A DNA stretch of 64,000 nucleotides. Source: Gymnogyps californianus. Its lineage: Eukaryota > Chordata > Aves > Accipitriformes > Cathartidae. The position numbers were made by a program, and so were the translations under genes. The stretch lies in contig NC_059476.1 in the NCBI RefSeq assembly GCF_018139145.2, positions 11,959,001 through 12,023,000 of the forward strand. The letters are read 5' to 3'. Numbering within the stretch: position 1 is the first letter of the stretch; each line of letters begins with the position of its first letter. Below, in pieces: positions 12,201 through 24,044 of the stretch. The notes under the pieces were generated by a model, which saw only the letters and a program-made list of their open reading frames with translations, searched no databases and was not told the DNA's origin.

Positions 12201-14579
12201 CAAAATACACTAAGACGACTATATTCTCAAAATGATTTTTATGACTTGGTGCAGCTGCAGACCACATAGCACTGGGTACCTTGGTCCTCCTAGATGGGAG
12301 GACCTTCACCCATTTTGAGGGGAAATGCTTTGTAAAACTGTGATGTTCTCTGAAGGTCAGGAGACTTGCACCTTCACCATCTAAGCCTGCCCAACTCATG
12401 GTCTAAGCCACTCATTACCACTGTGGTAGATGTCCATGCCTTCTTTTCTTCCTTTAGATGTCCACAGCATTGTCAAAAGAAGAAAGAGGAAGAGCTTGCT
12501 GGAAGCCCACAAATTAAGTCCTTAATAAGAAGTGGGGTGTGCAAAAGATCTCAATGTTTTAAAGAAGTCTAACAAGAACATGGAGGTTGTACCTGTGAAA
12601 GGTCTCAGAGCTCTGAATTAAAACTTACCTGTTTGGTCTACCAATAGCAAATGCTTCACCTCCTGGCCCCTGGGCAAAGCCCACTGGCTTCACGCTGCTT
12701 CACATCATCTACATCCTCAACAAAAGCACAGGCTCCTCTACACCACTGGAGCAATTTCAGCCCAAGACTCCCATTCAGATCAATGTAACTTGCTTTAGGT
12801 GAAGCACAGAGGAACCTTGCTAATTGTGATCTGATGTTTCACAGCTTACAAACACATATCTCCCTTCCCAAACACTGAATTGAACACCCGAATAGGCCCA
12901 CAAACTTAAGATTTCACTGTCAAATTTTTATAAAATCCCCTCACAAGACGTCCCAGTATCTTTGAAGCGGCATTACCACCCATGGTTAGAGCTGAAAACT
13001 TGCCAAAGAAAAAGCTGTAATACACTTTAATTAAAAAAATTTAAAAATCATGTGGTTATTTGCTTACCCACTAATTCTTCCAGGCCACTGAAGCATGTAT
13101 TTAACGTTCAATGGGCTACTGACGGGTTTAAGCCAGTGGAATAACTCAAATAACCACTTCTGTTGCTTCCAGTATAAGCAATACTGAAATTCTTTGGTGG
13201 ATTTAGGCCCCAGTCACTACAAGTCAATGAAGCCCTATAGTATGGTATTATATTTACACATTTACTCCAGAGCAGCATTTGCTCCACCCTTACTGTAGGA
13301 TAAAGTGTTCAGGAAAAGAAAGCAAAAATCCTAGCGGTGACATGTACATGCTCTCACTTTAGAGGAGCTAATCTTTCAGTATGAGCAAAATGAGCTAGAT
13401 AAGCATCTCTTCACACTCCATTAAGTTATGAGTCTCCTCCATATCAGAAACAACATACAACAGCTGAGTCGTATACAGTATTTATGTGACATCCACTTGT
13501 CCAATACAAATGCCCTTACAGAACCTAAAGATCTTCGGGTCAAGAGGAAACTATAGACAAGTCTCCAGTACTGCAACAGCGAACACACAAGATCCAGACA
13601 GACTCACAGACTTGTGACCTTTGTAATTACAGCCCATCATGGGCAGCTCGCTAGCGTGTGGACAACCCTATTTATGGCAACAACAAATCACTGCAAGTTA
13701 GCCCCTGTGTGAGAGCCTGGAGACTGGCATACCTGAACTGTCAAATATCTCAGCATTCCTCACCCAGTGCTTGATTTGTTCTAGTGAGACAGACAAATCG
13801 GGGTCATCCCCAACCTGTCTTGGTTTTAGTTCTGACACAGGTATGGGCAACACAAAAGGATACAATGCATGAGGAGCCAGTGCTCAGTGGTGACTACTGG
13901 TGATCAAGCTGTTCCCATGACTCTAAAAGGAACAGAAACAGGATTTTGGTGAAAATCTTTGCTCATGAGCCAGAAATCAAAGTAGAGGAGGGAGCAAAGC
14001 AGTTGGCGATGGTGAGAAATTTATACCATTTTTTACCACTTCTCCCTTTCTAATCCTTTCACTGCCTCCCTGCTGGATAAATGCAATTCAAGTTTCCTGT
14101 CTCTACCTGGAAACTGCTTGTTCGAGCTTTTCCTCCTTTTGCAAGCTTTGGTTCAATCCTGACCCTCTGCCTCATCTGCCTTTTCCACTCCTCCTCTCAT
14201 CATGCCGCACAAAATCACAGTTTGGTAAAGTTCAAGGCTGGACACGCCACTGGGTCACCCTGCATCACCCTGCCTGGGATGCTTCACCCCCCTATCCCAG
14301 TAACAAGCATTTGCCAGAAAGCAAGACTTCCTGCAAAACACCACAGACTTGATCTAAGTTAGTCAAGAGAGGCAGAGTTGAATGGGTTTGTCTCCTTTTA
14401 ATATGTTGCAGTAGCTAATTACCCTTACTATTAAAATGGAATTTTATTCCAATTTAAATATCCATTTCTGAACTTATCACTTTGGATTTGGCATTAAAAC
14501 GTGTTTTGCTAACAAGGGCCCAGCTTGCTACACAAACTGACGTTACAGTCCTCTTGTTATTTAAAACTGCAGTAATCTT

Positions 14580-15960
14580 TATGCCTCTAGTGAACAGCAT
14601 CTAGGTGTACTCTAAACTGTTGGTGAAAATGCTGAATAAGGCTGTTTGCAAGTCTCTATGGTATCACACTGAAAAGATCCCTATTTGAAGGAAATTCACT
14701 ACTGCCAATGGTTCTCAGACATTTCTTTAAGTTTTGGGTTTTTTAATCCAGTTAGGAGTTGCTGATAATGTGGGTTTTTTCCAAAAAATCAAAAGACTGG
14801 GAGGTATGAAGCAAAATACCTTGCAAACATGAAATCTTATTATCTATTTATCTACCTTTATCAAACAAAACTAAAAATCTTAAAGAAAAAAATATTCAGC
14901 AAACTCCTTTTAACAGAAGATTATGCTGACTGAAATAATTATACTTCTACCCTCTAAGCTTTTGTTGTTTTAGTCTTTGTCAATTGTATTCACCTTAAAA
15001 ATTCCTGTAATATTGTCCCTTACTTGCATCAGACTAACCACACTACAGCTACACAGACCACCGCAGTCATCATTTTTCAATGGTTAGCCCTTCTTCACCA
15101 GTCTGGATTTATTCTCATATTCCATGATTTTTTCAAACTCTTAGGACAAAAATCTCAGGGAACTTCTGGATCCAACTCTTAGGATTCTTCGGTGCAGCTA
15201 ACCAGATGGGCTGATTTTTAGTGCAGTTCTACTAGGATAAACATTACCATATCCTCATTAAATATTGACTTCAGAGTATCAGCCTCATTCAATACAACTA
15301 GGTTATCCTGCTCCTTTCCAAATAGAAAATGAAGTATTTATTAGAAAGTGAGGTATTTATTGAACAGTTCTGCCTTTTTTTGCAGCAATTCTAGCCCCTT
15401 TAGAGTCTTCATCTGGTACTGAGTCTCCCTCCCTTCTAGCGTCATTCTCCTGAAACATTTAAATTCTTCCATCAGCCATGGATTTTATTGTTTTATTTTT
15501 AACTTCTCAGCCAGAACACCCCTGTTGGTTTTTCGGTTATTGAATGGGAGGAGTGCAGTAAATATTTTGCAAGTGCTTCTTAACAAAATCCCTATTTAAT
15601 TTATTCACTTCTAATTTTTTCTTCTCAATCAACTTTGCTCTAAGATTTTCCCCAGAGTGATGAAATTCAACCTTTCCGAAACACCAGATCAGCATGTTAC
15701 CCATACAAACCAGCATACGCCTCTTCGTTGGGAAGTAGGTCATGCTCACTGGTCCCTAGGCAACCACCAAATCTCACTCCCTTGATCAATCCATCTGCAT
15801 CCCCGTTCATGACGTCTGAAATGGATTCAGCTGGTATTGTGTGCTGTGTTTTTTGTATTAAAAGGTTATTATCTGTTTTTAGCAATGCTAAGTGTGCTAC
15901 TATTGGCTGCATCAGATCTCTGGTATATTGAATGGCTCGTTTTTAAATATTCCGTATCTG
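14580..15960 (-). mobile_element. Ancient CR1-type LINE fragment: endonuclease end and reverse transcriptase, degenerate
   Basis: Translating the minus strand gives, in order, several hallmarks of CR1 ORF2. An endonuclease-end motif GGCLGTSEHDL (about 15,738-15,772) resembles GGSLGCSDHEM. A linker motif KAELFNKY (15,353-15,376) follows. NPDW-RRAN (about 15,082-15,110) resembles DWKKANV at the start of the RT domain, then VSLMQVRDNI (about 15,006-15,041) resembles RPVSLTSVPGKI. DKGR (14,851-14,862) and LFSIFTNSLE (14,608-14,640) resemble DKGRATD and LFNIFINDLD. The order is right, and the spacing from the DW motif to the LFNIF motif (about 157 codons) is close to the usual CR1 distance. Frameshifts and stops interrupt every frame and the catalytic FADD block was not found, so the copy is long dead. 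Both limits are uncertain; more decayed LINE sequence may reach 16,060 or beyond. Confidence 0.82.
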
Positions 15961-18900
15961 TTTTCCTCCTCCTCCCACACATTGCCATACAACGGACTAG
16001 TTCCCACCGGTCTCTGGTTTTATTTAATGGATTCTTTTCCAGAACTTGGTTATTAAATTAATCCTTATGCAGTCAAAACTCAGTGCATATGAGTTACTCA
16101 TCAATTCTTTAATACTATAACATACAGCATCATTTCTTTTTTTATGTTCGTCCTTTCTAAGAGTATGAACGACCTCTTGAGCAGAGAGGGAAGTTACAGA
16201 GTATACCCCATAGCAAACTGCATTGCACCAGACACACATAAACAAGCAGTGTACTTGAAAGTATGAGAAATAAATGGGCACCATATAGCAAGGCAAGGAC
16301 CAGAAAGCATGACGACAGAGCCCTAGCTTAAGCAGATGTAAATTTGCTTCCATTGGGGCTGGGTGAGCTTCCTTGCAAGAGTTGCATCTTGTGCTCAAAG
16401 CCACTGTTCAGCTGAGATAACCTGACTTGGCACTGGTTCAACTGTTGAAGTATCCCATGAGTTTCATGACCCTAGTCACGCAAATAGTTCCCCAAGGTTT
16501 CAACAATACACATTTCTTAAAATCACCGAGAATACCAGTTCCCTCCTGCTGGTCTTCCACAGACCAGCAGTGCTATGTGAGCAATTTCCCTCACGTATTT
16601 TGTAATAGGGGATCAATTTGTTCACAGCAAGCTGAGCTCAGTTTGTACATTTGACTTAGCGATAGCACACAATCCTGTAAATTAAATGTTAATTCAATGC
16701 CTTCATATTTGCTTCTTATAGTGTCCAGACTTCTGTTGGAAGTTTCTGAGGTACAGGGTGCCATGTGCAGAGAGCTCTGCAGCTCCCTGGAACGTGGCCC
16801 AAAGTTGTGCTTGGGCTCTACGATCAGGATGAATTTTGTTGGCTTATAAGGAAACAGTTTATAAGCTGTTGTATATTTTTCTTCCTTTCTCCTGACAATT
16901 ATCTTTTGGTTATAGATCAGAACTAAGAACAGGATTTTTTTTCGTAGCTACACCTAGAGACATCTTGTGCAGGTAAGAGTAGAAAGCTAAGAAGGTCCAA
17001 TCTGCAAACCTACAATAGATGATGATGGAGAGACTAAAGCCGGCTACCAGAACTAAGGGATGGATGTTAATGTGCAAAGGTAAATAACTTAATTGTATCA
17101 CACTGCCACATACTTAGAGTGACTGCATCTGTATGTTAAAAAAGGGAGGCAAATATAAAGAAATTAAACATACATTTTCCTATTGACATGATCCATATTT
17201 TGATTTAAAATTGGTGGAAAGGAAAAATTGAACAAAATATGTGAAATGTGAAGGAAAATGAGAATAATGTATTTTTTTAAAATGTTCTTGCAGTGAGAGA
17301 TGGGTATGAAACAAAATTTTTCCCATTCTTGGCTGGGAAAAAAGTGTTGCTTCTGGTTATCTGTCTTAAAAGACACAGAGGAATAAGGGAAATTTTTGTC
17401 ATATTGATTAAAACTGGCATTAAGGTCCCAGTGCCTCAGAAGAGACAACCATGATACGCCACCAAATACAACCACTGACCAACCCCGGCCGTCGCCTGCC
17501 CCAGCCCAGCTCCTGGGAGGAGGTAACAGTCGTTCCAGACAAGCAATGTCAAGTGACAGCGATTTTTCCTGACACGTACTCAGCAAATGCATCAACAACA
17601 GAAGTGAAGTAGATGTAGGTTAGATGTTCACTGGGGAAAGAAGGAGAAATATATCCAGACTTCGCTCCCCACCTCAATGCGATTGCTGTGCTAATTGTGT
17701 CTTGTCATAATATGAGCATCTTACATTAGCTCTCCAGAGCAGCAAGCTAAGAAGCCTAACAATAAAAAGCATTTAGGGAAAGCTGTTTTCATTCCTCCAT
17801 GTCCCACCGGTTCCAGGGACCAGGGGTTTGGGGCCTTGACTTTGCTGTGTGACTGGTGTTCACATAGCTGCAGCCTTAAAACCTGCTGGGCACAACCGCC
17901 TGCAGACACAGCAGATTTCCATCTGTCTTCATCATCAAGCTGTGGCTGTCAATCCCACCAGCTTCACGGGAAACCCTGGTGTTACCAATCAGCTTAGCCT
18001 ACTGTGCACACGCCACATAGCTATAAACCATAAAATTATTGTTTTTACAAGGGCAGTGGATTTAAAATTGCCTGACCCCGCCAATTCAAGAAATGCAAGG
18101 CTATTGGACCGAGAGAAATACGTATGTAAACGGATAAAACTATGTGCACCAGCGTCTTGGGATGTATCCAAACCCTGAACCTACAACATATATATAAGCA
18201 CAAAAGAGAAAAGGTATTTTTTATTTCTTACAGGCTGATATACACAAGAACTGTCCTTGGAGGAGCAGTTCGCCACATGATCTCTAAAGCCAGCAATGGC
18301 AGCAGCATCGTCTATGGGTACAGAGAGACAACAGGTGGGAGAAGCAGACGAGACAAGTTTTCTTTTAGGTGTATGAAGTTTGTATTTCATTCATGCTATT
18401 TGTGAAATGGAATAACATCAGCAAGTAGTCATGAGGCTGCAAGTTAGGAAATTACATCATATATTTGGCAATAACTGCAGGATATAAATAACCTGGAACA
18501 TCAAACCTTTCACAGAAACAGATGCAAAAAGGGATTCACTTGCCCCTGGGCAATTCACAGTGTGTAACATTTATGCGTGGATGGGCAAGCTGTTTTTAGC
18601 TTCCCATCGGAGTCGGGACAGACCTAGCAGAACTGGATTGCACATTCCCACAAGAAGGGCAGCAGGTGATTGTTACAAGCTGCAGAGCATAGCGAAGAAG
18701 TTAATTCGGTACACTGAAAAAGCATAAATCCAAGAAAGAATGTAAGGAACCTTCTTCTTTCTCTCCATTCCCCTATCCAAAGTAGTTATAGGAAGAGAAA
18801 TTCTTCTGAGCACTATAATTTAGTATAAGTAACCCTTATCAAAAATTCTCTGTAGCCAACCTTACAATAGAAACAGTATACTGCCCCTTTTCCCTTTGGG

Positions 18901-19059
18901 TTATTTTAAACCCATTTGTGAGTAGTTCAACACCTACAGCCTGATCCTGCAGAGATAAAAGCACAGGAATAATTTTATTCCCACAACCTGTCTTACAGGT
19001 CCTTGTTGGAGCAGATGTGCATGCTTTCAGAACAGGGCATAGTGAAGCATATGTGACCC

Positions 19060-19076
19060 AAATTAAATTAAATTAA
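19060..19076. repeat. (AAATT)n short pentanucleotide repeat
   Basis: Three perfect AAATT units plus AA. Very short simple repeat. Confidence 0.75.
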
Positions 19077-22000
19077 CTCTATACAAACTAACATTTATTG
19101 TGTCTTCTGCTTTTATAATATAATGACTTAGCTGTGTGGATAAAGGGAGGCATGGATTACTGAGATCCACAGGGCATTGGACCACACACCTGTCAACAAC
19201 TATTGGCATCCTAAACCGTTCATCAAAAGGGACGGCATGGATGCACTTCTCCTGGGCACTGGAATGAACACAGTGTCAATCTAGCAGCTAGAGAGTCTTC
19301 AGCATAAGGAATGGCAAGTAGACAAGCCTGTTAGGCCAAACACTTCGGCAAATCTTAATTCATAATAGAGAATGCCAATGAAACAAAAACAGTTTGGAAA
19401 TACTCTCAGCACTTCCCCACACTGAGTTTTAGAAACTTTCCTTCTTCCTTCCCACTCCCACCAGGGGATAAGCAACAGCCTCAGTGTATTGCTGAAGAAA
19501 GATACAACTGAATCCCACCCCTTCTGCAAACATCCTTGCTTGCATGGGGATAGTACTTTCCAGTGAAATAATAAAACAGATTCCAGGCAAAATACTTCAC
19601 CCTCCCTTAGTGCCTAGCAACCACGGCAAAATGTAGTTTTGGTAGGTACTATGCAAACATACACAGAACTAACTTCTTGCTGTCCCACTCCTCTTTGTCT
19701 TGCAACATCATATGATGCTGAGTAATCACTTCAGTCTGGATTTACCACATTAAAGATTTGCATTGCTGGTCTTGCATCCCCAAAATTAACCTTTGGCGTT
19801 TCAATCGTCTGCAAAGTCTTTTCTTTGTTCAAGAACTCCAAGGTGCTTTAGTAATTTTGCTCAATTATGTTTTACAGTTTTGGATTGTCACCTATTGAGT
19901 GTAACGTACTTTTTATAGGTGAGCAAAGAGAGGGAAGGCAGAGAAATCGAGCAAATCCACCCTAAGCAGGACCACGACACTGGCATTTTCTTAACAAATT
20001 GGGTTAGCACGCATGCTTAACTAGCAGGAGGTGTACCCATGTGACTTCAGTAAGCCTTCCACAAGTTAAATAAATAGTGCTCTGAAGCAAACATGTTCGT
20101 TGCTCATTTGAGCTCATCTAGACACTGACTGAAACAACGCACAAGGCGAATAAGTGCAACTTCTAGAAACATCCCAGGAAATGAGGACTGCTTGTCTATT
20201 CTAAGGCTTGTTGCATTTCTTTGTCTTGAAGCTACAATTAATAACCATATGCAGAACTTCTAAGACTTCTAATAGTTAACTGGAATCATGATCACATAAA
20301 AATAACTATCCTGCAGCATAAAAATAATCTAAACACTGAGAAACAATTTAAAGCAAATAGCAGTCTTGCTGATTGGGATTTTACAGATGTTGCAGAGAAA
20401 TTGCTTCCTTGCTTCTAGCACTGCCATAATTTTAAGATACAAATATAAACAAATCTTTATAGTGTTACCCATCAGCCTTCACACATGGCTGCTGTAATCA
20501 CTCCTCTCCTAGACTTTTCTAATTTTCCATAATGATTTTACCTATTTTGATCTTCCCCTCTTACTCATTCTCTCTTGCAGTGCAGACAGTAAAACACAAA
20601 TGTTATTTAAGTACAGAAATCCTTAAAGTAGATTTTACTGGGGTTAGAGGCTATTTTTAGCCCAGCTAGCACAGAGATGCACTGAAGTGTTTACTAGCTT
20701 GAACATAGGTCATAAAGTCTGCATTTGTCATTACCAAAGACCACCTGCAGTTTAGATAATTTATTATCAGTGACAACTGTTTATTACCCTCCAACAGGCA
20801 AATAAATTTAACCCTTCTCTATCAGTCATAAAGCTCCTGAGCGAACACTAGAGCAGTGACCTTTGTGGTGTCTCTCAAGCATGTCTTTTAATCCTTGTGC
20901 CTACAGAAACATACAGGGGAATTGCTGACCTCAGAGTTACAAGCTATACATGCTGCTCAGGTCTTCAAGTGGGAAGTGCCAATTAGACACGCAGAGCCAA
21001 AACCCCCCAGGAAACCTCCCAGAGACAGCAGATAAGTTATCCAGAAAACAAAACAAGCCCATCCGCAGAAGACAGTGGAAAGAAGTCAAGAACCCAGACC
21101 TGAGAACTGGATACGTTACTGAATACCCACCACTTCACATTTTATCAATTTCAGTATTCTTTCACCTCAAATTAACCCTGCAGGTAATTGTAAATCCCTG
21201 TGAAATATTCAGATATGAAATGCAAAGCCATTTATTTTGCACAGTATTTTCAAATATATCCTCTACTGCCTTTATTACCTATTATGTTTGTATTAGTTTC
21301 CTGTTGTCTGTCATCATCTCTCTATGTCCCTACTGCAAACTCATGAAGAGCTTCCTAAAGAAGTCTCCTGGCCCACCTCTCCCTTGCTGACTGCTTTGGG
21401 TAGGAGGCTGAGGGAAGCTGTAAAGGGCAGCAAGATCTTAATTCAATAGGTTTGGGCAAACATAAGAATTTGATCATAGGTAGTGATTTAGAGGATCAGG
21501 ACTCAATTGCTCTATGGTAGGTCTTTTCTGCTCTATTAAACAGTGACTGCATTCCAGCCCAGAAAAGCCGCTCTACAGTTCAATCTAGTAATAATACAAA
21601 GGATGGAGGAAGGAGTTGCATGTTTTTTCAGATCAAGGTAATTCTCCCTGGGAATACGGCATTATTATATTTGCCCACCACACTACAAATATGATAAGCC
21701 TAGATTCATAGTCACTCTCGGTTTCCTTTACAGTCAATAGATAAAGTTGATGGTCAACAAATAAAGACACGTGAAGGTTATAATTTGGATTTTGGATTGC
21801 CTAGATTGGGAACAATGTAACATTTCTCTATGACTAATTACCACAAGAAATGAAAACAAGTTTGGTCTTTTCTTTATAAGCCTAATGAACAGAATTTGAG
21901 CTTCTGAAGACAAAACAGCTAGATTCCCATTTTTCTTCTCTTCATAATGAATTCATGTTAAATAAAGCATAGATCATCTTGTGTCTAGAGCAGGTACACA

Positions 22001-22539
22001 GCCTCACCTGGAATCCATTCTCTAAGCACAGAAAACAAATCTGAAATCTGACTTCCAGAACAGAACTATCACCTTGTTCCTCACCAACTCCAGTTCACCA
22101 TACAAATTATTCTTGATGAATTCTCATTTGGGTGGACACAATTCTTCAGCAATTAATGCCCAGAGAACCCAAGCTTAGTCTGTATCACTTGTCATGCTTA
22201 GATGAATACTAACGTAAATTTACACCGTGAATTAATATCTACTATGTAAATAACTACCATGACCTCCTCAACTTCATTCCTTAGGATGCTCAGGGCAATT
22301 AAAAACAACTATCCTGATGTTATTCCAAAACTTGCTGAAGCCAAGAGAAGGATTTATATTTATTTCCATGGAAAATAATCAGTTTTTTTAATCATACACT
22401 CATGCCTTTAAAAGTGTTGTCTCTGACCTCCGATACCTTAATTCATTTGCAATCAAAATATTCTGTGCAAAAGTACTGGGCATGACAACGCCGGCAGGTC
22501 TCCTGGGGTTTCCTGCCAGACTACTATAGTCTGCAGTCT

Positions 22540-22930
22540 CTTGAGGTCAGGCTTCTGGTTCTCTACCACCAAGCAGCAAACCTGGCAAGCCCTGGGAGGG
22601 CTGGCTGCAGACAGGGCTATCGGGGCTGGTCTGCTGAGCCTTCAGCAAAGAGCTGGGCAATGCACGACTGAGTCTCGCGTTTGCAGAGGCAGGAACCTGA
22701 AGCACTGGCTGCAGCCGAGGCTTGGCTCCTGGCTCTGCAGCCAGAGGCTGGATGCCTTGGGAAGCCAGGCACATACTGCTGAAGTCAGCAGGAACTGCAG
22801 CTTCTCTGCAGAGAGCTCCTCCACCCTCTGCCTCCTGAGCCAAAGGGCCAAAGCAACTCAAAGATCTCAGCTGCAATGCGACGGGTGCAGAGCCAGTGCC
22901 TCTCTCAAGCAGGGAGCTCCTGCTTGGATC
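22540..22930. other. GC-rich patch with overlapping open frames, unknown
   Basis: About 400 bases clearly richer in G and C than the flanks, dominated by CTGCAG, CTGGC and CAGC motifs with few CpG sites. Open frames run on both strands (a plus-strand frame of 131 codons starting from TTG, minus-strand frames of 109 and 69 codons). The translated products show no recognisable domain. CpG depletion argues against an active island; an old pseudogene or inserted element is possible. Confidence 0.35.
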
Positions 22931-24009
22931 ATTTGAGAGGAAAAAATGACTAGTCAGAAATTTTATATCTTAAATGCTTGCAAGAAAAAGTCCATTAGTT
23001 CAGATCACACAATACAGGCTGCATTTTTTCATAGAGGGACACCGCTTTAAAAAGCAAGCTGACACATTCTGCACTGGCTTTATCTTCTAAATGATTTCAC
23101 GTTCTGTGCCAAATCCAGCACATTATAATAATCTTGTCCTGGAATGGAACGTGGGAGAAATTATTTATTACATATATTCACATACATATGAATGTCTCAA
23201 AATAATCTGATGTTTGCACATATTAGTAGCTGAGACAATAAATACATTAACAGCTTACTGCCTCCCTCTTCTATGAAGATTATAGTTCTCTACTCCTTGG
23301 TAAGCACTTTGGATTGTGCAACAACATAATTATGCATCATTCTCACATACTTTTGTGCTATGGAGGTCTTGTGCCAGGTGTCAAGTTTGTTAAAAAAGTC
23401 TTTTAAGTGAATTAAGTTTTAGCCTGTTGCATTCAATTGCTTATTGACACAGTTAAGTATCTTCAAAATCCGTGTTCCTGTCAACCCAGCTTGAACTGAA
23501 GAAGACTTTGAAAAATAAGATTTGTTCATAATTCTAGAATTAACTTACACTATTGAGCCTCATGGAGCCCAAACTTCAGCCTGGTTGCACAAGCGATTTA
23601 GAAAAATACATGTAATTGAAATTAAGGATGCCAGATTTACTGCTGGGATATGCTGCTGCATTTGCACTGATCTCCATAGCATCAGTTAAGAGTGAAGGTC
23701 ACTTTGCATTCCAGCACGCTTGAACAACTGGCTGAAGAGCAATGCCATAGGCTCTGGAGAGCTTCTGAACACTAACAAACCACAGGAGAGGTGAACAAGG
23801 GCAAGATGTCACTGATGCCTTGAGGTACATCTTTACAAAAAAGCAGGGGAACTCGTAAGAAAGAGATTGAGTGCTAACAGGCTTTCAGAGATCTGATTCA
23901 TCAAAAGAAAAAATAGGGCACTTGGTGCTAATTTTGTTAGAACTTACTGATTGCTGCAACTACTATTTAATCAGCATAATTAATTTCATTCATTACAATG
24001 AATATTCAA

Positions 24010-24044
24010 TTACTAATGAACAAATTCACTTACTGATGAACAAA
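24010..24044. repeat. Short direct duplication, 20-bp period
   Basis: TTACTAATGAACAAA and TTACTGATGAACAAA are two 15-base copies with one mismatch, 20 bases apart. A local tandem duplication. Confidence 0.75.

Larger units (their letters stand above)
5329..14579. other. Non-coding, intron-like or intergenic sequence
   Basis: AT-rich sequence. It holds the hairpin at 8,810-8,840, the 15-bp duplication at 7,533 and the GC patch near 9.0-9.3 kb. The part just left of 14,580 may contain further decayed CR1 sequence downstream of the recognisable RT block. No exon was recognised. Confidence 0.6.
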
